A stretch of DNA of 64,000 nucleotides from Polaromonas sp. JS666 (GTDB lineage Bacteria > Pseudomonadota > Gammaproteobacteria > Burkholderiales > Burkholderiaceae_C). This document shows, one piece after another, positions 10,213 through 19,727 of this stretch (its first letter is position 1; each line of letters starts with the position of its first letter). The notes under the pieces were generated by a model. That model searched no databases, was not told the origin of the DNA, and saw nothing but the letters and a program-made list of their open reading frames with translations. Both the position numbers and the translations under genes were made by a program. The stretch is taken from assembly GCF_000013865.1 (NCBI RefSeq), contig NC_007948.1, forward strand, positions 4,951,001 through 5,015,000, written 5' to 3'.

Positions 10213-11895
10213 TCAGGGTGTCACTACCTTGGAAAGTTCCGGATATTTTTCTTGCTGTACCGCTCGCAATACGCTCACTGCGGCCTGGTAATAATATTCA
10301 CCGTACATGCCACGAACAACCGCCATCTGGCGAGTCGCACCCGCCGGATCCCCGTTGAGCCCTAATGCCAGGGCATAACGCAAGCCAAGGCTACCATAGG
10401 GAAAGCGCAACGATGCCTTGCGAAGATTCTCCAGATCGTCCGGTTTCATGCCGGGCAGCGCCTGCTGGCGTCCCGCCTTTAGCATGGACGCCATATGCGA
10501 AAAAACCCAGACATCTGGCACCTTGTATTCCGCCGGAGTCTGACCTATGCGCAAATTTTCGAAACGGACTACGCGAAAGTCTTCCTCGATTAATAGGTAT
10601 TCATAAACCATGTAACTGCCAAGCACAAACCAGACAGCCAATGCACAACCAACCCAACGCAGGTTGAGCCTGATGGTATGAATCCCGCGATGGGATGCCT
10701 CGACTATGCCCACCATCAGCCCCGCGGTGAGCAGAAAGTAAGAATAGGCAAACGGATATTCCACCATGCTGTGTACAGCAATAGGCAACAAGCAAGCCAT
10801 TGCGTAAATCGCACTGGACCGCATTGCACCGTGCATGCGCGACACAAACCAGTAGGCGCATGCCGCAGTCAACACCAAGCCCAGCGGCACCCCATTCCAT
10901 GCCAGAATATCCAGCACGATGTTGTGTGCATTGGTATATGTCATGGAACCGGGTACCGCCAAACTGCCAGCTGCGTGGGCGGTGGGAGTCTGGTTCCATC
11001 CATAGCCCAGCCATGGAGACTGGCCTATGCCGCTAAGCATCTGCTTCCAAATAGTGACACGCGCGCTATCAACCCCCAGATTCATACTGCGACCGCCTCC
11101 CATCAGCAGAAAATCCTGGAAATATGGAAGCATTTGCACCGCAGCGCCATACGCCAGCAGCCAGGCAAACACATACCTTGGCGCTATCCGTTCTGGCGCT
11201 GCGTTGTTCTTCCAGATCAGAAAAATTGCCCCCACAAGCGCGCTCAACATTCCCGCGCGCGACTGGGCAAGGACCAGAGCCACCGACATAAAAGCGATGC
11301 CAACGATCAGCCCCAAACGCCCGATGCGCTTGCGCTCAAAAGTCCATGCCAAGGCAGCCATGCCCATCAGCAGCAAAGTCGCCAATTGATTAGGCTGGCC
11401 CAAGTTGCCCATGGCACGGTCACCGGCGTCGGTTTGCACCACGTACATGGCCAGAGGACCCTGCAAATTCAGCCACTGCAGCAAGCCTATTGCCGCCGAT
11501 ACCAGGGCGGCAAACCAGAGCATATAAAACACTGAGGTTAATGCTGCATCCTTTTCAGGCGGAGCCACTACATAGCTGTAACCGAGCCAAATAGCTGCGC
11601 CGAGACCGCTGAGGTACAGCGATGCGAGAAGCGCATCCCCTGCAAACAAGCTGATGCCCATTGCATATTGAAGCCATGGCAGGAGCCCTGCGGCCATTAC
11701 CCACCAAACTATGCGAGGCGCTGCTTCGGCGTCCAGGCAACTGCGAACCAGGCAGCGGCTGGCCACCAGCAAGCCTATGCCTAGCAGCGCCAGCGCCTCT
11801 GAATGAAAGTTCACCCAGGGACGGTAATGGTCATACGCCAGCCAGGCCCACGCAAGACAAAGAACCCCGAAGGCATGGAAACGTGAAGCTGTCAT
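10213..11895 (-). CDS. PglL/Wzy-type O-oligosaccharyltransferase adjacent to pilin
   Basis: A 560-residue multi-pass membrane protein with the superfamily loop WLGYGWNQT and YTNAHNIVLDILAWNGVPLG, plus GNLGQPNQLATLL in the preceding region. This is the gene directly downstream of the pilin gene, the usual place of TfpO/PglL-type pilin-glycosylating ligases. The ATG at 11893-11895 directly follows the U-run of the pilin terminator, so there is no room for a Shine-Dalgarno sequence. Translation must therefore depend on an unusual arrangement or a different start. It shares architecture with the 8557-10068 gene but is clearly diverged from it. Confidence 0.87.
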   Translation of the reverse strand: MTASRFHAFGVLCLAWAWLAYDHYRPWVNFHSEALALLGIGLLVASRCLVRSCLDAEAAPRIVWWVMAAGLLPWLQYAMGISLFAGDALLASLYLSGLGAAIWLGYSYVVAPPEKDAALTSVFYMLWFAALVSAAIGLLQWLNLQGPLAMYVVQTDAGDRAMGNLGQPNQLATLLLMGMAALAWTFERKRIGRLGLIVGIAFMSVALVLAQSRAGMLSALVGAIFLIWKNNAAPERIAPRYVFAWLLAYGAAVQMLPYFQDFLLMGGGRSMNLGVDSARVTIWKQMLSGIGQSPWLGYGWNQTPTAHAAGSLAVPGSMTYTNAHNIVLDILAWNGVPLGLVLTAACAYWFVSRMHGAMRSSAIYAMACLLPIAVHSMVEYPFAYSYFLLTAGLMVGIVEASHRGIHTIRLNLRWVGCALAVWFVLGSYMVYEYLLIEEDFRVVRFENLRIGQTPAEYKVPDVWVFSHMASMLKAGRQQALPGMKPDDLENLRKASLRFPYGSLGLRYALALGLNGDPAGATRQMAVVRGMYGEYYYQAAVSVLRAVQQEKYPELSKVVTP

Positions 11896-11922
11896 AAAAA
11901 AAAGCGGCCGGAGCCGCTTTTT
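11896..11922 (-). terminator. Terminator between pilin gene and ligase gene, abutting the ligase ATG
   Basis: On the minus strand AAAAAGCGGC, a TCCG loop and GCCGC are followed by eight T residues, which run straight into the ATG of the next gene. It starts 14 bases after the pilin stop. Partial read-through would give much more pilin than ligase mRNA. Confidence 0.85.
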
Positions 11923-11935
11923 GAATCATCCGAGC

Positions 11936-12445
11936 TTATTGGCCGGTGCGGCAAGAACCAGGCAAGAACTTGGGATTAACACCACCAGACGCTGCAGGAC
12001 CGCAAACCCAGCTATTAACCGTCGAAGCCAACGCAGGTTGCAAGCAGGTTCCAAAAGTTGTAGCAGCCGTGCTGCAAGGCGCCAAAGACACCCCGCCATT
12101 TGCATCGGAAGCAATGTTTTGGGCAGTCACGGTAATCATCGCGCCGCCGGCAGCACCAGGATTATTAGCCGTGGTTTCCATAGAGGCGACATACTTGGTA
12201 CCCGAACCTGTAGACACCTCGCAACCCCAGCCATTCGCAGCGATGGTACTGCCAGAGGCCGCAGACTGGATGGTTTCAGTAATACTGGTACGGCAGGAAG
12301 AAGCCGCCAAAATCACTTCAGACATCTTGGCGCGCTTCGTGTAATCCTGGTAAGCAGGCAAAGCCACGGCAGCCAGAATACCGATAATCGCCACAACGAT
12401 CATCAACTCGATCAGGGTGAAACCCTTTTGCATGGAACGCTTCAT
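11936..12445 (-). CDS. pilA: Type IV pilin (PilA-like major pilin)
   Basis: A 169-residue prepilin with the leader MKRSMQKG cleaved before F, followed by the class IVa N-terminal helix [20 protein letters not shown], with the invariant glutamate at mature position 5. AAGGAG lies six bases before the ATG at 12445. The mature domain has six cysteines (SSCRTS, WGCEV, APCST, GTCLQ, VCGP, SCRTGQ), enough for up to three disulfides. Serine/threonine-rich stretches could be O-glycosylation sites for the two downstream PglL-like ligases. A sigma-54-type promoter is just upstream. Confidence 0.95.
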   Translation of the reverse strand: MKRSMQKGFTLIELMIVVAIIGILAAVALPAYQDYTKRAKMSEVILAASSCRTSITETIQSAASGSTIAANGWGCEVSTGSGTKYVASMETTANNPGAAGGAMITVTAQNIASDANGGVSLAPCSTAATTFGTCLQPALASTVNSWVCGPAASGGVNPKFLPGSCRTGQ

Positions 12446-12479
12446 TGAAAACTCCTTGGTTGAAAAAGCAATGAAATAG

Positions 12480-12495
12480 AGCAGGTTTCGGGCCA
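12480..12495 (-). promoter_or_regulatory. Sigma-54 (-24/-12) promoter of the pilin gene
   Basis: On the minus strand TGGCCCGAAACCTGCT has GG and GC dinucleotides ten bases apart, as required for RpoN promoters (TGGCAC-N5-TTGCW). It lies about 35 bases upstream of the pilin ATG. Pilin genes in many proteobacteria are RpoN/PilSR dependent. Confidence 0.72.
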
Positions 12496-12755
12496 GCTCG
12501 CCAAAGCCTCCAATTCGAGAACTTTTTCCTGCTTTTTAACCAGTCCCCGTCAGCACGACCGCTCTTTTTTGGCACGAAGCGCCCTCTCTCGCGACATTTT
12601 TGTCACTTGATGCAGACGGATCGCACCCGCTTGAGGACCGTCACGCCCATCAGGACTTCTCCATGCCGTCCATTTTCAGGGTGCGCATGCTGCTGCTGAC
12701 AGCGCAAGAGAATCGCATTCCTTCGACCACCCGGCCGTCGTATCTGGTCGCCCTA

Positions 12756-12916
12756 AGGGCTCGTTCGGGAATAGGTTGTGCATTTGGCCGTCGGATTCGG
12801 GATGCGCTGCCAGGCGCGGGGAGCGCCGTGTGGCCAGGCCACACAAGCGAGTCGCAACAACGCAGCGCGCCCGAAGCTGGCGAGTCAAATGTGCAAGTTA
12901 TTCCCGAACGAGCCCT
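12756..12916. repeat. Imperfect palindrome of about 160 bases, element 1
   Basis: The left end AGGGCTCGTTCGGGAATA and the right end TATTCCCGAACGAGCCCT are perfect inverted copies. Matching continues less perfectly inward (GTGCATTTG against CAAATGTGC) to a centre near GTGTGGCCAGGCCACAC. The whole unit could form one long hairpin or cruciform. Short open frames on both strands inside it are products of the symmetry, not genes. It has the size and structure of a miniature inverted-repeat element and lies between pilA and the MBL-fold gene. The rest of the 12446-12928 gap is the pilA promoter plus unannotated sequence. Confidence 0.8.
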
Positions 12917-12928
12917 AAACAAGGACTT

Positions 12929-13720
12929 TCACAGTTCAAACTCCTGACCCGCCCGCAGCCACCGGATGTCATGCGAAATGTGGCGCGCCAGGGTGCGCGT
13001 CTGGTCGAAGCGCTGGATCTCGGCCATGATGAGCTCTGTCTCGGCGGGCTTGGTGTGGGTGATGTAGATGGGATAGCTCTTGCCGCTTGCAATGCAGTCA
13101 AGTTCGCTGGCAAGCGCATGGGGCGCCAGATGCAGGCTGCGTTTGGCCAGGTCACGCTCGCGGTTGCTGAAGGCGGTCTCGATGACCAGCATCGCGACGT
13201 CCAGCTGGTTAATGCGGGCCCACAGCGCAGGATTGCGCTCGGTGTCGCCGGTAAACACCCAGCAGCCCTTGCCGGCGCTCACCGCATATCCGACGGCTGG
13301 CACCGTGTGCACGGCGGGAAGCACTTCAATATGCTTGCCGGCCAACTCCAGGGTTTGACCCAGCTCCAGCGGATGAAAACTGATGAAAGGTGTTGCCGGA
13401 TCTGGAATTCTTGAGAAATCGGGCCAGATCGTGTTGTTGAAAATGTGGGCCTTCAGCGCGTCGATCGTGCCTTGCAGGGCATGGATCTGTATCGGCCTGG
13501 TTTTCTGACCGGCGATCGCGTCCACCATCAGCGGCAGCGCGGCCACGTGATCCAGATGGGAATGTGTCAGCAGGACGTGGTCAATGCCACGCATTTCATC
13601 GAGGGTGAGATCCCCGACACCCGTACCCGCGTCGACCAGCAAATCATGGTCCAGCAAAAAAGACGTGGTGCGGCAGTCCCTGGCAATGGCTCCCGAACAG
13701 CCCAATACACGTACTTTCAT
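12929..13720 (-). CDS. MBL-fold hydrolase, class II 3',5'-cyclic-nucleotide phosphodiesterase-like
   Basis: A 263-residue metallo-beta-lactamase-fold protein. The metal motif is HSHLDHVAALP near residues 53-63, with later ligands in FTGDTERNP and ITHTKPAE. The N-terminus MKVRVLGCSGAIA and the overall arrangement match the small bacterial group annotated as 3',5'-cyclic-nucleotide phosphodiesterases (PDEII-like). The substrate could be cAMP or cGMP, but this is inferred from family resemblance only. It is a single gene on the minus strand, with a palindromic element downstream at 12756-12916. Confidence 0.8.
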   Translation of the reverse strand: MKVRVLGCSGAIARDCRTTSFLLDHDLLVDAGTGVGDLTLDEMRGIDHVLLTHSHLDHVAALPLMVDAIAGQKTRPIQIHALQGTIDALKAHIFNNTIWPDFSRIPDPATPFISFHPLELGQTLELAGKHIEVLPAVHTVPAVGYAVSAGKGCWVFTGDTERNPALWARINQLDVAMLVIETAFSNRERDLAKRSLHLAPHALASELDCIASGKSYPIYITHTKPAETELIMAEIQRFDQTRTLARHISHDIRWLRAGQEFEL

Positions 13721-14150
13721 GAGGTTTCCACCCTGGCTTGAGGTTACATGGTTTCGAAACTGGTTGCGCCATCCCGCTTGGGGTCAAAAAACAGCCAGCT
13801 CGTGGAGACTACACGCTTCACACAGGCGCGGTAAAGGAACTTTTTGGCGTTTATCCCCGGCAAATTGAGCAACTGAGCAATTGAGCGTCGCGTGGATACC
13901 GGGTGGCGCACGTCCAGCCCCCCCCGGAGGACGCGTCGGATGCGGTCATCCGAAGACGCACCACGTCGATGTCATCACGGCTTTGCCATCGCACATGAAG
14001 GCAGCGTATGCCGCAGTCATCCATCAACGCAGACACCCGCGGGATCAACACGCCACGGATGAGGCCCCTGTCCGGGCAAGCGCTTCACCGGAGCTTTGTG
14101 ATGAAGAAGCCCATCATCTGGTCTCCCGCTGGCGGCGGGCAAGAACATGG
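13721..14150. other. Gene-free interval
   Basis: No convincing coding region on either strand. It contains a short repeated AATTGAGC/AACTGAGC stretch near 13864-13883 and nothing else I can name. It ends at the second palindrome. Confidence 0.6.
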
Positions 14151-14317
14151 CTCAGAGGCTGAGAGTTTTTTGGTCGTGCCCGAGTAGCGCGTCAAAACGT
14201 GCCCAATCGAGGCGCAAAGCACAGCCATAGCTCGGGCTATGGCGCGCATTTGCAACAACGAGTGGGTGCGTTTTGGCGTGATAAGCGGGTATGAACAAAA
14301 GACTCTCAGCCTCTCAG
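14151..14317. repeat. Imperfect palindrome of about 165 bases, element 2
   Basis: The ends CTCAGAGGCTGAGAGT and ACTCTCAGCCTCTCAG are near-perfect inverted copies. The arms continue inward (CGTCAAAACGTGCCC against GGGTGCGTTTTGGCGTG) to a centre CCATAGCTCGGGCTATGG. The right end covers the stop codon (14314-14316) of the FHA gene, so the element may have supplied or shifted that stop. Its sequence differs from element 1 at 12756-12916, although its size and symmetry are similar. Confidence 0.82.
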
Positions 14318-14991
14318 TGCTGCACGAACTGCATCTGCGTGCCGGCCAGTTCAAGCATGTCGCCATTTTTCAGACTGACAGGTTCGGCGCCAATGGGAAC
14401 GCCATTGAGCGTGGGCTTGCCGGCGCCCTCCACATGGGCCACCACAAAACCCTGAGGCCTTTTGGTAATGGCCGCTACGGCCACGCCGGGCTTGCCGATG
14501 GTGGTCACGACTTTGACCAGGGCCACTTCCCGGCCGGCGGCCGCGCCGGACATGACCTTGATCGCCCCTTGCAGACCCACGCTGGCCGCATCTGCCGTCG
14601 CGGGGGCCGCCGCAGGAGCACCGGCGGCACCAGCGGCAGCCAGTGCCGCGAGCGCTGCGGATGCCGGCTTGATGATCATTGTTTTCTCGTAATCAGGCGC
14701 CGCCGCTTCGTTCACATACTTGATTTTGTACTTGCCGATTTCGACCAGATCACTGTTTTGCAGCAGCCGCTTCTTGACAGCCTTGCCGTTGACATAGGTG
14801 CCGTTGGTGCTGTTGAGGTCTTCGAGGTACACCTCGTTGCCGGACATTTGCAAAACCGCGTGCTCACCGCTGACAGCCAGGTTGTCAATGACGATATCGT
14901 TGTAGGGCCTGCGACCCAAAGATGTCCGGTCTTTCGTCAACTGGACTTCCTTGATCACGACGCCATCGATAGAGACGATCATTTTCGGCAT
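14314..14991 (-). CDS. FHA-domain protein
   Basis: A 225-residue protein with a canonical forkhead-associated domain at residues 1-95: SLGRRPYNDIVIDN, SGEHAVL and LEDLNSTNGTYVNG, the set that binds phosphothreonine. An alanine/proline-rich linker (about 105-140) follows, then a second, degenerate FHA-like domain (KPTLNGVPIG). It is 33 bases downstream of a PP2C phosphatase gene on the same strand. The pair suggests Ser/Thr phosphosignalling, but no kinase is in this window. The C-terminus ends inside a palindromic repeat. Confidence 0.9.
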   Translation of the reverse strand: MPKMIVSIDGVVIKEVQLTKDRTSLGRRPYNDIVIDNLAVSGEHAVLQMSGNEVYLEDLNSTNGTYVNGKAVKKRLLQNSDLVEIGKYKIKYVNEAAAPDYEKTMIIKPASAALAALAAAGAAGAPAAAPATADAASVGLQGAIKVMSGAAAGREVALVKVVTTIGKPGVAVAAITKRPQGFVVAHVEGAGKPTLNGVPIGAEPVSLKNGDMLELAGTQMQFVQH

Positions 14992-15024
14992 GGCCGACTC
15001 CTGTGTAGTATTTCAGTCACCGTT

Positions 15025-15810
15025 TCATTTTCCCAGTATTCTGGACAGAAGACCGCGCTTGGCCGAGTCTTCTTTCGCGTGCGCCAGCACGACTGAAATA
15101 TTATCGCGCCCGCCACCTTCATTGGCCGCGACCACCAGTTGCCTGGCCTTGTGCTCCAGCGTTCCGGCGCCGAGCAGGATGGCAGCGATGGCTTCATCAG
15201 CCACCATGTCCGACAGGCCATCCGAGCACATCAGGTAAGTGTCGTCGGCCTCCACGCGGAACTCGTTGACATCAACCAAAACCGTGTCTTCAACGCCAAG
15301 GGCGCGTGTGACCAGGTTCTTGTTCAACGAAGTAAGGGCCTGCTCCGGGGTGATCAGGCCGGCGTCAAGCTGCTCCTGCAGCAGGGAGTGATCCTTGGTG
15401 AGTTGCCGGAGCTCCCGGCCACGCAAGCGATAGCAGCGCGAATCGCCAATATGTCCCAGCATCAGGCGGCTGTCCTGAAAAACACCCACCACCAGCGTCG
15501 TGCCCATGCCGGTGTATTGCGGGTTGGAGTTGGCGGCATTAAAAATCGAGTGGTTCGCATTCTCCACGCAAATCTCCATGGCCCGGCGTACTTCCTTGGC
15601 ATTGGCGTAACGGCCGGCCTGGGACAGCCAGCGCCCCATCTCGGACTTGATGAAGGCTGCAGCCATGCCGCTGGCAATTTCACCGGCGTTATAGCCACCC
15701 ATCCCGTCGGCCAGGATACAAAGCCCCGTCAGGGCATCCACGGCCACGGCATCTTCATTGTTGTCCCGCGTCAAACCTGGGTCTGTTTGAGTACAAATCT
15801 CGTAAATCAT
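15025..15810 (-). CDS. PP2C-family Ser/Thr protein phosphatase
   Basis: A 261-residue PPM/PP2C phosphatase of the bacterial Stp type. Metal-binding and catalytic motifs appear in order: DPGLTRDNNEDA, LCILADGMGGYNAGEIAS, GHIGDSRCYRLRG, LMCSDGLSDMV and GGRDNISVVLA, together supplying the acidic ligands for two Mn2+/Mg2+ ions. It is upstream of and probably co-transcribed with the FHA-domain gene, so it likely reverses Ser/Thr phosphorylation read by that protein. Confidence 0.93.
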   Translation of the reverse strand: MIYEICTQTDPGLTRDNNEDAVAVDALTGLCILADGMGGYNAGEIASGMAAAFIKSEMGRWLSQAGRYANAKEVRRAMEICVENANHSIFNAANSNPQYTGMGTTLVVGVFQDSRLMLGHIGDSRCYRLRGRELRQLTKDHSLLQEQLDAGLITPEQALTSLNKNLVTRALGVEDTVLVDVNEFRVEADDTYLMCSDGLSDMVADEAIAAILLGAGTLEHKARQLVVAANEGGGRDNISVVLAHAKEDSAKRGLLSRILGK

Positions 15811-16465
15811 CTTTTTCGTGTTATCGCTTGGAATTTCAGTCGTCAGCGCAAGCCGGGGTAGCGGATATTTTCAGATCCCTGCACGGGCGTGGACCGTCAT
15901 AACCTGGACTTGCATCATAGGCCCTTGACCCCCAGACCACGGTCGCAACCAGCAAAGAGCGGATGACGGAGTATGAAATTGGGTCACGGTCACCCCTTGT
16001 CAGGCCAGCCATTGGCCCGGTAGCGGCGGGCACCGGCCAACCAGGCACGCAAGAAAGGCAGCAGACACCCGGCCCGAGCCCACCCATCCGGCAATGCCAA
16101 TGATGGCATCCCTTGCCGGAGGATTGGGCCGCCTCCCATTGCTTGCCCTGATTTGCCGTTGATAGACATAGCCCGCTTTTATCGCTTGTTCTTTGCGCGC
16201 CTGCAGATTCCCACCAACCAACTGTATCAGCCAGCTTACAAGTCGCCCTGAAGCTGACATTAACAGACGGGGTGCGGCCGGACAAGGCACTTTTACACGC
16301 CAGCGGCACTTACTGTTGCAAATTGGTGTTTTTTGGCAAGGCGCGACAGCGCGGCCATTCGCGGCGCAAGTGGCGGGAGATCCGCCACGCCGGCTATTTG
16401 AGGGCCGATTGACAAGCCCCCGACCCGTCAGCTGAACAGCGAACGGGCCAGGTCATCCCCTGAAC
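15811..16465. other. Gene-free interval of about 650 bases
   Basis: Upstream of the PP2C gene and downstream of terC. The only orderly frame is on the minus strand from 16260 to 16000 (MSASGRLVSWLIQLVGGNLQ at the start, about 86 residues). It has no recognised motif and no good ribosome binding site. I treat it as a weak candidate small gene or a remnant, not a supported CDS. Confidence 0.45.
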
Positions 16466-17167
16466 TCAGGTGGCAGAGTGCTTGCTTTGCTGGCGCTTGG
16501 TCAGGTAAGTCCCCAGCGCCACGACCAGGATAGCCCCGAGGATGCCGCCAAACGTCACCATTTGCTCGCCGACGGCGCCAAATTGGGCCGTGACAGCCGG
16601 ATCGGTCAGCAGCATCTCACCTGCCAGGAATCCCAGCAGTGCCGCACCAATGGTGATGATGATCGGAAAGCGCTCCATGACCTTGGTCAGCAGCGTCGCG
16701 CCGAAAATAATCAGCGGAATGCTCACCAGCAGGCCCAGTACCAGCAACGGCAGGTTGCCCTTGGCGGCTGCGGCCACGGCCAGCACGTTGTCCAGGCTCA
16801 TCACCAGGTCGGCAATCAGGATGGTACGGATGGCGGCCATCATGCCGTTGATTTCATGGCCCGCACCGTCTTCGTCTTCCTCGCCCTTGAGCAGGTCCAC
16901 GCCAATGTAGACCAGCAGGACGGCGCCAATCATCTTCAGGTAGGGCAGGGTCAGCAACTGGATGGCAACAATCGTCAGGACGATACGCATCACGATGGCT
17001 GCGGCACTGCCCCAGAAAATGGCTTTGCTGCGCTGATGCGGCTCCAGCGTCCTGGCTGCCATGGCGATCACCACAGCGTTGTCGCCCGACAGGACAATGT
17101 TGGCAATCATGATGGAGCCGAAGGCGCTCCAGAAAAGAGGGGAAGCTAAGTCGAGGCCGAAAAACAT
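16466..17167 (-). CDS. TerC/YjbE-family membrane protein, second paralogue
   Basis: A 233-residue protein with seven or so transmembrane helices. The paired acidic motifs NIVLSGDNAVVIAMAARTLE and IADLVMSLDNVLAVAAAAKG are the TerC signature. AGGAGATCCC precedes the ATG. Unlike the 3820-4557 paralogue, no yybP-ykoY aptamer is visible upstream. Instead a strong terminator hairpin lies 20 bases before the start, between this gene and sucD. A cation-export role is inferred from the family. Confidence 0.9.
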   Translation of the reverse strand: MFFGLDLASPLFWSAFGSIMIANIVLSGDNAVVIAMAARTLEPHQRSKAIFWGSAAAIVMRIVLTIVAIQLLTLPYLKMIGAVLLVYIGVDLLKGEEDEDGAGHEINGMMAAIRTILIADLVMSLDNVLAVAAAAKGNLPLLVLGLLVSIPLIIFGATLLTKVMERFPIIITIGAALLGFLAGEMLLTDPAVTAQFGAVGEQMVTFGGILGAILVVALGTYLTKRQQSKHSAT

Positions 17168-17187
17168 GGGATCTCCTGTTATGAATT

Positions 17188-17216
17188 AAAAAAGCGCCTG
17201 GAAAGCGCTTTTTTGT
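17188..17216 (-). terminator. Terminator hairpin between sucD and terC
   Basis: AAAAAAGCGC and GCGCTTTTTT flank a short loop, giving a hairpin with A/T runs on both sides that works in either direction. It sits just before the terC ribosome binding site, so it ends sucCD transcription or attenuates read-through into terC. Confidence 0.85.
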
Positions 17217-17228
17217 TTTTGTGAGTCT

Positions 17229-17247
17229 AAGCCCCATTGGGGCTTAC
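17229..17247 (-). terminator. Additional hairpin after sucD
   Basis: TAAGCCCC-ATT-GGGGCTTA is a strong inverted repeat 80 bases after the sucD stop, without a long U-run. It probably stabilises the sucCD transcript end or assists the nearby terminator. Confidence 0.45.
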
Positions 17248-17326
17248 CACGATGCGTATTACTGCTTACGCGCTTGACCGTGGTCAAGTTTCCCGAATCG
17301 AGTTGGGCGTAAACAGCTTGCCAGCC

Positions 17327-18220
17327 CTAGAGCAGCGCCTTGAGCAGCTTGGCCATCTCGGAAGGATTGCGCGTCACCGTGAAGCCGCACTCTTCCATGA
17401 TGGCCAGCTTGGCGTCGGCCGTGTCGGCGCCACCGGAGATCAGCGCACCTGCATGGCCCATGCGTTTGCCGGCCGGTGCCGTCACACCAGCGATGAAGCC
17501 GACGATGGGCTTTTTCATGTTGGCCTTGCACCAGACAGCCGCTTCGGCTTCATCGGGGCCACCAATCTCGCCAATCATGATGACGGCATCGGTGTCAGGG
17601 TCGTCGTTGAAGGCTTTCATCACGTCGATGTGCTTCAGGCCATTGATCGGGTCGCCACCAATGCCGACAGCGCTGGACTGGCCCAGGCCGATTTCGGTCA
17701 GCTGTGCCACGGCTTCATAGGTCAGCGTGCCGGAGCGGCTGACCACGCCAATGCGGCCCTTGCGGTGGATGTGGCCGGGCATGATGCCGATCTTGATCTC
17801 TTCGGGTGTGATGAGACCCGGGCAGTTGGGGCCCAGCAGCAGCGTCCGCTTGCCGCCAGCGGCTTCCTTGGCCTTCATGCGGTTGCGCACTTCCAGCATG
17901 TCCCGCACGGGAATGCCTTCGGTGATGCAGATCGCCAGATCGAGGTTGGCTTCCACGGCTTCCCAGATGGCGGCTGCCGCGCCGGCGGGCGGCACATAAA
18001 TCACCGACACCGTCGCACCGGTGGCCTGGGCGGCTTCGGTGACGTTGGCATAAATCGGGATGCCTTCGAAGTCTTCGCCGGCTTTCTTCGGGTTCACGCC
18101 AGCGACGAAGCACTCTTTGCCGTTGGCGTAGTCGCGGCACATGCGGGTGTGGAACTGCCCGGTCTTGCCGGTGATGCCTTGCGTGATGACTTTGGTGTGT
18201 TGGTTGATGTAAATGCTCAT
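17327..18220 (-). CDS. sucD: Succinyl-CoA synthetase (ADP-forming) alpha subunit
   Basis: A 297-residue subunit carrying the CoA-binding Rossmann domain (residues 1-125, ITQGITGKTGQFHTRMC at the start) and the phosphohistidine region GKRMGHAGALISGG near 245-258, in which the active-site histidine is transiently phosphorylated. Together with SucC it interconverts succinyl-CoA and succinate with ATP formation in the TCA cycle. Standard length for the family (about 290-297). It lies downstream of sucC on the same strand, but the two genes are separated by 114 bases containing an intergenic repeat, instead of the usual few bases. Confidence 0.97.
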   Translation of the reverse strand: MSIYINQHTKVITQGITGKTGQFHTRMCRDYANGKECFVAGVNPKKAGEDFEGIPIYANVTEAAQATGATVSVIYVPPAGAAAAIWEAVEANLDLAICITEGIPVRDMLEVRNRMKAKEAAGGKRTLLLGPNCPGLITPEEIKIGIMPGHIHRKGRIGVVSRSGTLTYEAVAQLTEIGLGQSSAVGIGGDPINGLKHIDVMKAFNDDPDTDAVIMIGEIGGPDEAEAAVWCKANMKKPIVGFIAGVTAPAGKRMGHAGALISGGADTADAKLAIMEECGFTVTRNPSEMAKLLKALL

Positions 18221-18221
18221 G

Positions 18222-18334
18222 CTGTCCTCACAAGGTGAATGCTATTGTCAAGTGACCGCAGCGGAACCGGCTTTGCCGGGCCGCATGTGGTCGCCCCCTT
18301 GAAGGGGGAGCGCCAAAGGCGCTTCGGGGGTGGT
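18222..18334. repeat. GC-rich intergenic repeat between sucC and sucD
   Basis: Contains the family core GCGGAACCGGCTTTGCCGGGCCGC, seen here in inverse orientation, plus CCCCTTGAAGGGGG and GCGCCAAAGGCGC hairpins. It belongs to the dispersed repeat family found at many gene ends in this window. Confidence 0.75.
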
Positions 18335-19495
<1,161 letters not shown>

Positions 19496-19727
19496 GAAAA
19501 ACCTTCAGAATTCAGTAAAAGAGGAGTGCAACAGGAATTTGGAAAGAGACTGTTGAAAATAGGAAACAGGCCCCAAAACGCCATGTTAGCGGTCACTGCA
19601 GGCAGCAATATGGAACTGTATCATGCTGCGATGCACAATCATTGTGCGGTTCCTACTTAGCAATTTAGACCCCGACAGGCGCTCCCGGGCAGTCACCGGT
19701 AACCCGTCCGTCCCCCTGAAAGTTCTT

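Noticed and set aside
12600..12947. Open frames on both strands across the 12756-12916 palindrome
   Set aside because: Both strands give similar peptides because of the inverted repeat; not coding.
16000..16290. Possible small minus-strand gene in the terC-PP2C gap
   Set aside because: It has somewhat protein-like composition but no motif, weak start and no supporting context; kept only as a remark.
17168..17326. Riboswitch for the second terC gene
   Set aside because: No GGGGAGTA or AGACCTTCG-like elements were found between sucD and terC; only terminator hairpins are present.
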